Of a DNA stretch of 64,000 nucleotides, positions 37,640 through 46,300 are shown piece by piece. The stretch lies in assembly GCA_963793105.1 (NCBI GenBank), contig CAWBZB010000003.1, forward strand, positions 488,213 to 552,212, given 5' to 3'. Under the pieces are notes generated by a model, which worked only from the letters and a program-made list of their open reading frames with translations, was not told where the DNA came from and did not search any database. Every line of letters starts with the position of its first letter. The stretch's first letter is position 1. The stretch is from UBA10649 sp963793105 (GTDB lineage Bacteria > Actinomycetota > Actinomycetes > S36-B12). Made by a program: the position numbers and the translations under genes.

Positions 37640-37651
37640 GACAACGTTGTC
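37640..37651. promoter_or_regulatory. LacI-type operator O2
   Basis: A perfect 12-bp palindrome GACAACGTTGTC centred on the predicted transcription start, the classic position for repression by a LacI-family protein. Confidence 0.75.
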
Positions 37652-37842
37652 AGGGCGGCGTGAGGAACGGCGCCCTGACGACGGCGAGGATCGACTGCAC
37701 TGCCTGCTCGAACGGATCGCGGTCCAGGACCGTAACGGTTCGATATCAAGGTTCGCCCCCGGCTCGCACGGGGCGCGAACTGCGAATAGACAGGGCAGAT
37801 GGCCCTCGGGTCACAACCACCCACCCTTCGAAGGGACACCAC

Positions 37843-39015
37843 ATGATCAACCGCTTGACACGCGGACGCGCCTTCACTGCGGTCGCCGCAGCGGGCGTGC
37901 TCTCGCTCACGCTGGCGGCCTGTAGCTCGGGCTCGTCGACCGAGGAGTCAGCCGCACCGGCCGAGTCCGCGGCGGCATCCGAGGCTCCGGCCGAGGAGTC
38001 GGCCGCTCCGGCCGAGGGCGGCGAAGTCTCCGTCTCGCTCATCACCAAGGACTCGACCAACCCGTTCTTCGTCGCCATGCAGGAAGGCGCGCGCGAGGCT
38101 GCGGCCGCCAACGGTGTCGACCTCGTCGTCGGCTCGGGCAAGGAAGAGGGCGATGACGCCGGCCAGATCGAGCTGATCGAGAACGCGATCGCCCAGGGCC
38201 AGGCGGGCATCCTCATCACCCCGATGTCGGTGAACGTCAATGACTCGATCGCGAAGGCGCGCGAGGCTGGCCTCTACGTCATCGCACTCGACACCCCGAC
38301 CGATCCGCCGGACGTTGTCGACATCACCTTCGCCACTGACAACTGCCTCGCGGGCGAGGCCATCGGCCAGTGGGCCGCCGGCAAGCTCAACGGCGAGAAG
38401 GCTGTCATCGCCGAGCTGGTCATCTTCAACGACCGCGTGGTCTCCGTCGACTACTGCCGTGCGAACGGCTTCCTGATCGGCATGGGCATCGAGGTCCCGA
38501 CCCTTGAGGACATGACCAGCCCCGCTCCGACCGGCAACTACACGACCGGTGCAGGCGGCGAGTACGAGATCGTCTGCCTCGAGGCCACTGGCGCCAATGA
38601 GGCCGGCGGCAAGACCGGCATGGAGAACTGTCTGGCCAAGAACCCCGACATCAACGTGGTCTACACGATCAACGAGCCCACCGCCTTCGGTGCTGTCCCT
38701 GCCCTCGAGGCTGCGGGCAAGACCGTCGGTGAGGATGTCATCGTGGTGTCCGTCGACGGCGGTCTCGCCGGTGTCGAGGGCGTCAAGGCCGGCCAGATCC
38801 AGGCTACGTCGCAGCAGTACCCGCTGCGCATGGCCTCGCTCGGTGTCGAGGCGATCAAGGCGATCGCCGACGGCGGCGCACCCCCGGAGAACACCTCGGC
38901 CAACGGCCAGTTCTTCGACACTGGTGTGACCCTGTGCACCGACGATCCGCAGGACACGGTGACGGCGGCTCCGCAGGAGTCGGCGCAGTACTGCATCGAC
39001 AACGCCTGGGGCTAG
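37843..39015 (+). CDS. Sugar ABC transporter substrate-binding lipoprotein
   Basis: A 390-residue extracellular binding protein of the ribose/fructose (RbsB/FrcB-like, Peripla_BP_4) class. The signal peptide ends in the lipobox LAAC with Cys27 as lipid attachment site. An Ala/Glu/Ser-rich linker leads to the type I periplasmic fold (SLITKDSTNPFFVAMQEGAREAA; VISVDGG-like VVSVDGGLAGVEG). GAAGGGA lies 8 nt before the ATG. Substrate not determined. A terminator-like hairpin follows the gene, so it may be made in excess over the permease. Confidence 0.92.
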   Translation: MINRLTRGRAFTAVAAAGVLSLTLAACSSGSSTEESAAPAESAAASEAPAEESAAPAEGGEVSVSLITKDSTNPFFVAMQEGAREAAAANGVDLVVGSGKEEGDDAGQIELIENAIAQGQAGILITPMSVNVNDSIAKAREAGLYVIALDTPTDPPDVVDITFATDNCLAGEAIGQWAAGKLNGEKAVIAELVIFNDRVVSVDYCRANGFLIGMGIEVPTLEDMTSPAPTGNYTTGAGGEYEIVCLEATGANEAGGKTGMENCLAKNPDINVVYTINEPTAFGAVPALEAAGKTVGEDVIVVSVDGGLAGVEGVKAGQIQATSQQYPLRMASLGVEAIKAIADGGAPPENTSANGQFFDTGVTLCTDDPQDTVTAAPQESAQYCIDNAWG

Positions 39016-39041
39016 GCCCTAGGAGTTGACTCACCACTGGA

Positions 39042-39074
39042 GCGGGGCGGCAATCTTTAGAATTGCCGCCCCGC
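39042..39074 (+). terminator. Intra-operon terminator or mRNA-stabilising hairpin
   Basis: A perfect 13-bp stem (39042-39054 with 39062-39074), 7-nt loop, followed by TTCGGGTTTCC, between the binding-protein and permease genes. Such hairpins set the ratio of binding protein to membrane components. Confidence 0.75.
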
Positions 39075-39136
39075 TTCGGGTTTCCTTTGGATAGCGTCAC
39101 CACCACCACATCGGCAAGTGTCGGGAGGCAACTGAA

Positions 39137-40192
39137 GTGAGCAGTGCATCCGCGGGTCCCTCGGACCTCGCCGAGGAGTTCATGGAGCGTCGCTCCCCAC
39201 TGCAGCGTGTTCAGGGAGTGCTGCACAGTTACCCGTATCTCAGCCCGCTGATCGTCCTGCTGGTCGCGGTCATCGTCTTCTACCTCCTCAATGACCGTTT
39301 CCTGCTTCCGCAGAACCTCTCCTTCGTCACGCAGCAGACGGTCGTGGTCGGAACCCTCGCCATCGCGCAGACGCTCATCATCCTGACCGCGGGCATCGAC
39401 CTGTCCATCGGTGCGGTCATGACCTTCGCCCAGATGACCATGGCGAACCTGGCCGTGTTCGCCACCGCATCCAACGTGCTTCCGATCGCCGGGCAGAACG
39501 TCTACCTGGCCATCACCATCGGTGTCCTCGCCGGCGTGGCCTCTGGGGCGCTGAACGGCTTCCTCATCGTCCGGTTCAACCTCCCACCGTTCATCGTCAC
39601 CCTCGGCACCCTCTCGATCTTCACCGCGCTGACCCTGATCCTGTACAAGGCGCGGACGATCCAGAACAAGGAGATGCCCGATGAGATGAAGTGGCTGGGC
39701 AACACCTTCTCGATCGGCGAGTTCCAGCTCCTCTACGGCGTCGTCCTGATGCTGATCATGTACGCGATCTTCGGCTACATCCTCCGCAACACCGCGTGGG
39801 GCCTGCACATCTACGCCGTAGGTGACGACCCGAACGCCGCCGAGCTCTCCGGTATCTCGACCAAGCGCGTGATCTTCAGCGTCTACGTCGTCGCCGGCCT
39901 CATCATCGGCATCGCCGCGTGGATCACCATCGGGCGTGTCGGCTCCGCAAGTCCCAACCCAGATCCACTCCTCAACCTCGACACCATCACCGCTGTCGTG
40001 ATCGGCGGAACCTCGCTGTTCGGCGGACGCGGCACGCTCATCGGCACCCTGATCGGTGCCTTCATCATCACCGTCGTCCAGAACGGGCTCTCGCTCGCGG
40101 GACTCGATCAGGCCTACCGAGTACTCGCGATCGGCATCCTCGTCATCGTCGCCGTCGCCATCGACCAGTGGATCAGGAAGGTGAAAGCATGA
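39137..40192 (+). CDS. Sugar ABC transporter permease
   Basis: A 351-residue integral membrane protein of the BPD_transp_2 (RbsC/FrcC) type with about ten helices. It shows LTAGIDLSIGAVMTFAQM, the coupling-helix-containing segment HIYAVGDDPNAAELSGISTKRV, and GGTSLFGGRGTLIGTLIGAFII near the end. GTG start with GGGAGG upstream. Ends with an ATGA overlap onto the ATPase gene. Confidence 0.93.
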   Translation: MSSASAGPSDLAEEFMERRSPLQRVQGVLHSYPYLSPLIVLLVAVIVFYLLNDRFLLPQNLSFVTQQTVVVGTLAIAQTLIILTAGIDLSIGAVMTFAQMTMANLAVFATASNVLPIAGQNVYLAITIGVLAGVASGALNGFLIVRFNLPPFIVTLGTLSIFTALTLILYKARTIQNKEMPDEMKWLGNTFSIGEFQLLYGVVLMLIMYAIFGYILRNTAWGLHIYAVGDDPNAAELSGISTKRVIFSVYVVAGLIIGIAAWITIGRVGSASPNPDPLLNLDTITAVVIGGTSLFGGRGTLIGTLIGAFIITVVQNGLSLAGLDQAYRVLAIGILVIVAVAIDQWIRKVKA

Positions 40193-40998
40193 CTGCGCCC
40201 ACCGCAACCGTCACCCCGGTCGTTCAGGGGGTCAACCTCGTCAAGAGGTTCGGCAGCGTCGTCGCCCTCAACGGTGCCGATCTCGAGCTGTACCCGGGCG
40301 AGGTGCTCGCCGTCGTTGGCGACAACGGCGCCGGCAAGTCCAGCCTCATCAAGTGCTTCTCCGGAGCCCACACCCCCGACCGCGGGGAGATGTTCCTCAA
40401 CGGCAACAAGGTCGAGTTCAAGAGCACGCACGAGGCGCGGGAGGGCGGTGTGGAGACCGTCTTCCAGACGCTCGCCGTCGCGCCTGCACTCGATATCGCG
40501 AGCAACCTCTACCTGGGCCGCGAGGTACGCAAGGCCGGCATCCTGGGCACGGTCTTCCGCTCGCTCGACAAGAAGGGGATGCGGCGCGACGCAAGCGCTG
40601 CACTGAAGAACCTCGGCATCAGCACGCTGCAGAACATCACCCAGGCCGTGGAGACGCTCTCGGGAGGCCAGCGCCAGGCGGTGGCTGTGGCCCGCGCGGC
40701 CGCGTTCGGCAGCCAGGTGATCATCCTCGACGAGCCCACCGCGGCGCTCGGCGTGAACGAGTCGGCTGCCGTGCTCAGGATGATCCAGGACCTGCGGGAG
40801 CGGGGGATGCCCGTCATCCTGATCTCGCACAACATGCCCCAGGTCTTCGAGGTGGCCAACCGCATCCACGTGGCCCGGCTGGGCAAGAGGGCCGCTGTGG
40901 TGACCCCTCAGACGCACTCCATGAACGATGTCGTCGCGATCATGACCGGTGCGATGACGGTGCCGGTAGAGGAGCAGCAGCTCACCCCCGTCACCTGA
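40189..40998 (+). CDS. Sugar ABC transporter ATP-binding protein
   Basis: A 269-residue single-domain ATPase, like FrcA and unlike the double-domain RbsA. Walker A GDNGAGKSS, signature LSGGQRQAVAVARA, Walker B VIILDEPTAAL, and the H-loop ISHN are all present. It energises the permease as a homodimer. Coupled to the permease by a 4-bp overlap and followed by a terminator. Confidence 0.93.
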   Translation: MTAPTATVTPVVQGVNLVKRFGSVVALNGADLELYPGEVLAVVGDNGAGKSSLIKCFSGAHTPDRGEMFLNGNKVEFKSTHEAREGGVETVFQTLAVAPALDIASNLYLGREVRKAGILGTVFRSLDKKGMRRDASAALKNLGISTLQNITQAVETLSGGQRQAVAVARAAAFGSQVIILDEPTAALGVNESAAVLRMIQDLRERGMPVILISHNMPQVFEVANRIHVARLGKRAAVVTPQTHSMNDVVAIMTGAMTVPVEEQQLTPVT

Positions 40999-41039
40999 CC
41001 GCGCCACACCCCCGGCCCGTTTCTCCCGCTAAGCGGGAC

Positions 41040-41082
41040 AGGCGGTCAGAAGGCGTCGATTGTGGCCCCGATCTGACCGCCT
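41040..41082. terminator. Bidirectional terminator
   Basis: An 11-bp inverted repeat (41040-41050 with 41072-41082) around a 21-nt loop, between the convergent ATPase and Gfo/Idh/MocA genes. A second small hairpin CCCGCTAAGCGGG lies at 41024-41036. Confidence 0.6.
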
Positions 41083-41119
41083 CTCCCACCGACCGGACAC
41101 GCGGATGAGGTTCGCGGGC

Positions 41120-42127
41120 TCAGGCATACAGGGACGGTCGGTCAGGAAGAGTGACGGCAACCCGCTCGCCGGATCGCAGTGACTCCACCGCCCGGTTCGC
41201 GACGACTGCGCCCACGTAGCCGTCCCATACGCTCGCCCCGGGCATCGGGCCGCCGGCCGTCAGGTACGTGATCCACCCCTGCAACTGAAGGCGGTACGCG
41301 TCCTGGAACCGGCCGAGCCACTGCGCCGGGATGTCATGGCCCCGGTGCCCAGCGGCGGCCGTGCTGACGTACCGGCCATCCGTCATGTTGGCGATGCCGC
41401 GACCTCCGGTGACGTCGCAGGTCACCTCGTAGCCGATCTGGGACTGCACGAACATCTCCACCTCGATGATCGTTCCTGTGGTCGTCTGCATGAGGATGAA
41501 GAGCGGGTCGTGCTGTCCCTCCGGGGTCAGGGGTCCGGACCGCCCGGTGATCACCTGGACCCAGGCGTACTCGTCGTCCGTGAGCCACCGGTTGATGTCG
41601 ATCTCGTGAATGGCGGCGTTCGTGATGCTCAGGGCACTGTCGAGTCCGTAGGGGGCGGTTTCGTTGCGATGGGCGTTGCGGATGATGAGCGCCTCCCCGA
41701 TCCCCTCCGGCCCGAGTTGCCCCTTCAGCTCGAGATATCCCGGGTCGAAACGACGCATGAAGCCCATCATGATCAGCTGCCGTCCCAGCGCGACCTCGGC
41801 GTCCAGCACCGCTCTCGCGTCCGCCTCGACCGGCGCCAGCGGCTTCTCGCACAGGGTGGGCTTGCCCGCCGTGAGGCAGGCGCGAGCCTGCTCGGCATGG
41901 AACTGGTCCGGCGAGGCGATCAGCACCGCATCCACGTCGTCAGCCTCGATGAGCTCCTGATAGCTCGAAACGGCCCGGGCGCCCACTTGCGCCGCCACTT
42001 CGTCCGCTCTCGCCCGGTCGGAGTCGTAGACGACCGAGACAGACGAACCAGCCACCCGGGTCGCGAGATCCCGCGCATGGGAGGTGCCGATGTTCCCTGC
42101 GCCGATGACGCCCACTTGAATGGTCAT
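41120..42127 (-). CDS. Gfo/Idh/MocA family oxidoreductase
   Basis: A 335-residue NAD(P)-dependent dehydrogenase related to myo-inositol 2-dehydrogenase. Rossmann start VGVIGAGNIGTSHARDLA; LIASPDQFHAEQARACLTAGKPTLCEKPLAP holds the catalytic Lys in EKP; the AIHEIDINRWL segment carries the conserved D/H pair. Such enzymes oxidise sugars and cyclitols. It is divergent from the AroE-like gene across 71 bp and belongs by context to the LacI-controlled locus. Confidence 0.9.
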   Translation of the reverse strand: MTIQVGVIGAGNIGTSHARDLATRVAGSSVSVVYDSDRARADEVAAQVGARAVSSYQELIEADDVDAVLIASPDQFHAEQARACLTAGKPTLCEKPLAPVEADARAVLDAEVALGRQLIMMGFMRRFDPGYLELKGQLGPEGIGEALIIRNAHRNETAPYGLDSALSITNAAIHEIDINRWLTDDEYAWVQVITGRSGPLTPEGQHDPLFILMQTTTGTIIEVEMFVQSQIGYEVTCDVTGGRGIANMTDGRYVSTAAAGHRGHDIPAQWLGRFQDAYRLQLQGWITYLTAGGPMPGASVWDGYVGAVVANRAVESLRSGERVAVTLPDRPSLYA

Positions 42128-42198
42128 GCCGACATTCTCGTGCAGGTGAGTCGACCCACGCGAGCGGTTAGGCTCGTGACAAGCCCTGAAAGGACACG

Positions 42199-43065
42199 AT
42201 GACCGAGCGCACCTTCCTCGCCGAGCTCACCGGCTCATTCGCCACGTCAGCTGCGCAGAACCCGACTGTCGCGATCATGGAAGCCGCGTACGCCGACGCC
42301 GACCTCGACGTGCGCTACATCAACTGCGAGGTCCCACCGGACCAGCTGGAGGACGCGGTACGCGGCGCGATCGGCCAGGGCTGGCTGGGCTTCAACTGCT
42401 CGATCCCGCACAAGGTCGCCATCCTGGAGCACCTGGACGAGCTGGCCCCCTCGGCCCAGATCATCGGGGCGGTCAATACCGTCATCATCCATCGGGAGGC
42501 CGCCCGCGTCCGACTCGTGGGCGAGAACACCGACGGTCAGGGCTTCCTCGCGTCACTGCGCACGGTGACGGACCCTGACGGCCAGCACGTGGTCATTCTC
42601 GGCGCTGGCGGTGCCGCCCGAGCAATCGCCGTCGAGACCGCCCTCGCCGGAGCACGCAGCATCACCATCGTCAACCGGACGGTCGAGAGGGGCGTGGCGC
42701 TCGCCGACCTGATCGATACGCGGACACCCGCCGCGGGCCGCTACCTGCCCTGGACACCAGCGCTGCACGTGCCGCACGGCACCGGCATCCTCATCAATGC
42801 CACCTCCATCGGGTTCCACCCCGACGAGGCCGAGACGCCCGACGTCGACCTGGACACGATCGATGCCGGAACGGTGGTGGCCGACGTCGTCGCAAACCCT
42901 CCCCAGACACGGTTCCTCACGACCGCCGCGGAACGCGGAGCCGTGACCCTCGAGGGTCTGGGGATGCTCGTCAACCAGGCCCTCATCAACGCCCGACTGT
43001 GGACCGGCCAGGAGTTGAACGGCCAGGTGATGCGAGGCGTGCTCGAGGACCTGTTCGGCCACTAG
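42199..43065 (+). CDS. Shikimate/quinate dehydrogenase-like oxidoreductase
   Basis: A 288-residue AroE-family protein. The catalytic pair is visible: Lys72 in NCSIPHK and Asp112 in GENTDGQGF. The cofactor motif is ILGAGGAARAIAVETA, with INRT-like VNRTVERG, and the C-terminal LGMLVNQALINARLWTG is conserved. The N-terminal substrate loop, normally with HSxSP, reads GSFATSAAQNP, so it is unlikely to be the biosynthetic shikimate enzyme. Lying among a transporter and sugar-type dehydrogenases, it may act on quinate or another cyclitol. AAAGGA precedes the ATG. Confidence 0.82.
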   Translation: MTERTFLAELTGSFATSAAQNPTVAIMEAAYADADLDVRYINCEVPPDQLEDAVRGAIGQGWLGFNCSIPHKVAILEHLDELAPSAQIIGAVNTVIIHREAARVRLVGENTDGQGFLASLRTVTDPDGQHVVILGAGGAARAIAVETALAGARSITIVNRTVERGVALADLIDTRTPAAGRYLPWTPALHVPHGTGILINATSIGFHPDEAETPDVDLDTIDAGTVVADVVANPPQTRFLTTAAERGAVTLEGLGMLVNQALINARLWTGQELNGQVMRGVLEDLFGH

Positions 43066-43109
43066 CCCATTCACGACCGATCTCACGACAACGACGAAAT
43101 GAGGCTCTC

Positions 43110-44156
43110 ATGAACGTTCCCGGCTACGCCGCCCCCAGCGCGAAGGCACCCCTGGAGCCATTCAGCGTTCCCCGACGGGAGCTCGGGCCGACGGACGTCA
43201 GTATCGACATCAAGTTTTCCGGCATCTGCCACTCAGACATCCATCAGGCACGCGAGGAGTGGGCCACGTCGATCTTCCCGATGGTGCCCGGCCACGAGAT
43301 CGCCGGGATTGTCAGCGCTGTCGGCTCCGACGTCACCGGCTTCCAGATCGGTGACCGCGTCGGGGTGGGCTGCAACGTCGGCAGTTGCGGTACCTGCGCC
43401 AACTGCCAGCAGGGGGAGCAGTCGTACTGCACCGTTCACGTGGCCGCCACCTACAACGGCTACGAGATGGACCGCACCACGCCGACCTACGGCGGTTACG
43501 CGACCGGCATCGTCGTCACGCAGGATTGGGTCTTTCGCATCCCCGACAGCATCAGTCTCGAGGCCGCCGCGCCTCTGCTGTGCGCCGGCATCACGTGCTA
43601 CCAGCCGCTCGCCGAGTTCAAGGCAGGGCCTGGTACGCGGGTCGGCGTCGTGGGCCTGGGCGGACTGGGGCACATGGGCGTGAAGCTGGCGGCGGCCATG
43701 GGGGCTGAGGTCACGCTGATCAGCCACTCCCCGCACAAGGAGGAGGACGGCTACCGACTCGGGGCCACCCGATTCCTGCTGTCCAGCGACAAGGAGGCCA
43801 TGAAGTCTGCCAACGGCTCCCTCGACCTGATCATCAACACAGCCAGCGCACAGACCAAGCTCGACAACTACATGAGGCTGCTGTCCTTCGACGGCACGAT
43901 GGCGCTGGTCGGCCTCCCGGAGAACGACGTGAGCGTGAGTGCGTTCACGCTGGGCGCCCAGCGCCGCCGGCTCACGGTCACGAACAACGGCGGCATCCCG
44001 CAGACGCAGGAGATGCTCGACTTCTGCGGAGAGCACGGACTCGGCGCGGACGTCGAGGTCATCCCGTTCGACTACGTCAACCAGGCGTGGGAACGGGTGG
44101 TCGCCAGCGACGTGAAGTACCGCTTCGTCCTCGACACTGCGTCACTCGAGGGCTGA
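43110..44156 (+). CDS. Zinc-dependent alcohol dehydrogenase (cinnamyl-alcohol type)
   Basis: A 348-residue NADP(H)-dependent medium-chain dehydrogenase. Catalytic zinc ligands are in GICHSDIHQ and PGHEIAG; the structural zinc set is CGTCANCQQGEQSYC. The cofactor motif is VGLGGLGHMGVKLA. Closest in pattern to YahK/CAD-type aldehyde reductases. The ATG at 43110 has GAGG 6-7 nt upstream. It follows the AroE-like gene by 44 bp and likely shares its transcript; the 3' end overlaps the convergent BrkB gene by 15 bp. Confidence 0.9.
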   Translation: MNVPGYAAPSAKAPLEPFSVPRRELGPTDVSIDIKFSGICHSDIHQAREEWATSIFPMVPGHEIAGIVSAVGSDVTGFQIGDRVGVGCNVGSCGTCANCQQGEQSYCTVHVAATYNGYEMDRTTPTYGGYATGIVVTQDWVFRIPDSISLEAAAPLLCAGITCYQPLAEFKAGPGTRVGVVGLGGLGHMGVKLAAAMGAEVTLISHSPHKEEDGYRLGATRFLLSSDKEAMKSANGSLDLIINTASAQTKLDNYMRLLSFDGTMALVGLPENDVSVSAFTLGAQRRRLTVTNNGGIPQTQEMLDFCGEHGLGADVEVIPFDYVNQAWERVVASDVKYRFVLDTASLEG

Positions 44157-44969
44157 GTCTCCTTCGGGGATCGCTACCCGTGGCGCCAGGCCCTGGCTCC
44201 GCTCGTCCCAGACCGTCACGATGACGGGCGCTGACAAATTCACCACGACACCGACGAGCATGAGGGTGAACAGCGCGAAGGTGACGCCGATGGGCCCGAA
44301 CTGCTCAGCCTGCTCTGACAGGGTGGCCGGCATGTAGAGGGCCGACCACGCTCCGACGCCGACGCGGCCGAGCGTGCTCATGATCGCCGTGGGCACGAGC
44401 AGGCGACGCGGGACGGTGGGCACGAGCAGGCGATAGCCTGCCATGTCGCCGAAGAACCACACCGTGAGCAGGGCCGCGATCGCGAGTCCCGAGACGATGA
44501 CTCCGAACTCCCGGTTGAGCTCGCGAAGGAATGAGGCGCTCACGAACAGCGCCAACTGGAGCAGAATCCACACGAAGCCCCGCCACAGCTCTGACCGCTG
44601 CAGAGACGGTAGGCCGAAGATGGACGCGTACACCCGCGATATGCGCCGGGCAAGCGCGAAGGCGGAAAGGCTGATCAGCAGGATGGCGAGCCACGAGATG
44701 GCCTGCGCACCGCTGGGCGGCGTGAGCAGTGTCCGAACCGCCGCATCGGCGGCGCCTGCCAGTCCGAACCTCTCAATCGCCTGTTCGGCAATCAGTTGAT
44801 TGTCGTCGGCAGTGAAGACGGCTACGACGAAGATGACGAGCGGAAGCAGCGCCACGAAGACCTGTGCCGCCAGGCCGAAGGACCGGTCGAGCAGTTCGAG
44901 GTCCAGGAACCGGCGCACAACGGCGTAGGGATAGCTGGCCTGGACCCAGCGGACGATGTTGGCCAGCAC
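44142..44969 (-). CDS. YihY/BrkB family membrane protein
   Basis: A 275-residue membrane protein with about six helices and the family features (SFGLAAQVFVALLPLVIFVVAVF; SRVYASIFGLP; GAWSALYMPATLSEQAEQFGPIGVTFALFTLMLVGVV). Earlier called ribonuclease BN, the family has no proven nuclease activity and may be a transporter or permease. The GTG at 44969 lies 2 bp past the stop of the DDAH-like gene; no clear Shine-Dalgarno, so translation is probably coupled. Confidence 0.82.
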   Translation of the reverse strand: MLANIVRWVQASYPYAVVRRFLDLELLDRSFGLAAQVFVALLPLVIFVVAVFTADDNQLIAEQAIERFGLAGAADAAVRTLLTPPSGAQAISWLAILLISLSAFALARRISRVYASIFGLPSLQRSELWRGFVWILLQLALFVSASFLRELNREFGVIVSGLAIAALLTVWFFGDMAGYRLLVPTVPRRLLVPTAIMSTLGRVGVGAWSALYMPATLSEQAEQFGPIGVTFALFTLMLVGVVVNLSAPVIVTVWDERSQGLAPRVAIPEGDSALE

Positions 44970-44970
44970 G

Positions 44971-45832
44971 CTAGCCACGCAGGATCGGGCGGGTGAGGCA
45001 CGTGGGGCCACCCTCACCCTTGTTGATCTCACTTGCCGCGTACACGTGCACCTCGACCCCGTGGTCGCGCAGCGCCTTGGCCGTCGCGTCGTTGCCCTCG
45101 GCCATGACGACGACACTGGGCGCCACGGCAAGGATGTTGCAGCCCAGGGAGAGGTAGTCCTCCTCGGGCACCGGGACCATCTCGATGCCCCGGGCAGCGA
45201 GCGCCTGAAGCAGGGCCACCGGAGCAAGGCGCTCGTAGACGACGGCGAGGTTCTCGCGAACTGGCGACACCACCGACATCAGGTGCAGGCAGTACTCCGG
45301 TCCCAGGTCATGGGGAAGGTCGAACGTCTCCACCGTGATGCCGAGCGGTTCGAGGATCGCCCGGATCTGGTCGTGCGCCGCCTGGTTCGTCCGGTAGCCA
45401 CGCCCGATCGCCAGGGTGTCCTCGTCGAGCCAGAACATGTCTCCCCCGTCGGCCGTAGCCGGCGCAGTCAGGCGCCCGACAACCGGAATGCCGAGGTCCT
45501 CGAGTTGAGCGGCCAGCAGCGGCGGCTCACCTGCGCGGGCCGCCTTCGCCCCGCGGAATTCGATGACACCCAGTCGGCACGACGAACGCCGGGTCGTAGA
45601 CGAAGCAGGCGTCCGGCATGTCGTCGACGCGATCGAGGACCTCGACCTGGCAGTCGAGCCTCTGCAGAAGGGCGACGAATCTGACGTGCTGCTGCTGCAG
45701 GAGTTCGAGATCGACAGGCTGAGACCAGTGGGCAGCGGCATAGTCGCCGCGGCGCGACGGCGGGCGGACGGCTACGCGATGCAGCGGCGCCACCATGGAT
45801 CGCACGCCGAAGGCCTGAGCCGATGAGGTCAT
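44971..45832 (-). pseudogene. Dimethylarginine dimethylaminohydrolase-like protein, frameshifted
   Basis: The amidinotransferase/DDAH fold is split between two frames. Residues MTSSAQAFGVRSMVAPLHRV to FVYDPAFVV are in one, and LGVIEFRGAKAARAGEPPLL to the end in the other, with the switch near 45571-45583. Total length is 862 nt, one base more than a whole number of codons. Active-site elements remain: TADGGDMFWLDED, CLHLMSVVSP and the catalytic Cys in GGPTCLTRP. DDAH releases citrulline and dimethylamine from methylarginines; relatives act on other guanidino compounds. The start overlaps the CrtO-like gene as ATGA. Either a real frameshift or a sequence error. Confidence 0.75.
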
Positions 45833-46299
45833 GTCCGCCTGCCGTCCCTGTCGATGATGCGCCGGAGTCGAAGTCGATTGTTGCGCAGGACCACGATGAA
45901 GGGGAGGTTTCCGGCAGTCACGAGCAGGATGAACGCAAGCGCGAGCCACCACGGATTGAACAGCGCCAGAACGAGGCTGCTGGCTATCGACCACCAGTGC
46001 ACCCACTCCGCGCGCCGAACTTCGCGCAGGTAGCCCTCCATCTCGCGAGCCGACGTGCCGGGAAGCCGCGACTTGCTGTCGCCCCCGAATGTCCCTCCCC
46101 GTTCCGGCAGCCGGCGCGCCAGCCACGTGACGCCCAGCCCGCGGTAGAACGGCACGGTCTCCCAGGGCCACAGGTACAGGGGGAAGGTGTCGCGGGAGAG
46201 CCAGGCTGCCGGCCAACGCGGCGCCCACGCTCCGACGCCGATCGACACGACGACGACCACGACGATGTCTACCGCGACGAGCGCAAGGTCGCCGATCAT
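45829..46299 (-). CDS. CrtO-like (glycosyl-diaponeurosporenoate acyltransferase family) membrane protein
   Basis: A 156-residue membrane protein with helices near the N-terminus and at about 105-145. FYRGLGVTWLARRLPERGGTFGG, REVRRAEWVHWW and NLPFIVVLRNNRLRLRRI match the pattern of Staphylococcus CrtO, which acylates glycosylated carotenoids. No carotenoid genes are in the window, so the acceptor is unknown. The ATG at 46299 is chosen because the frame upstream runs through the 57-bp repeats and into the tRNA; no Shine-Dalgarno is visible. Confidence 0.65.
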   Translation of the reverse strand: MIGDLALVAVDIVVVVVVSIGVGAWAPRWPAAWLSRDTFPLYLWPWETVPFYRGLGVTWLARRLPERGGTFGGDSKSRLPGTSAREMEGYLREVRRAEWVHWWSIASSLVLALFNPWWLALAFILLVTAGNLPFIVVLRNNRLRLRRIIDRDGRRT

Positions 46300-46300
46300 G

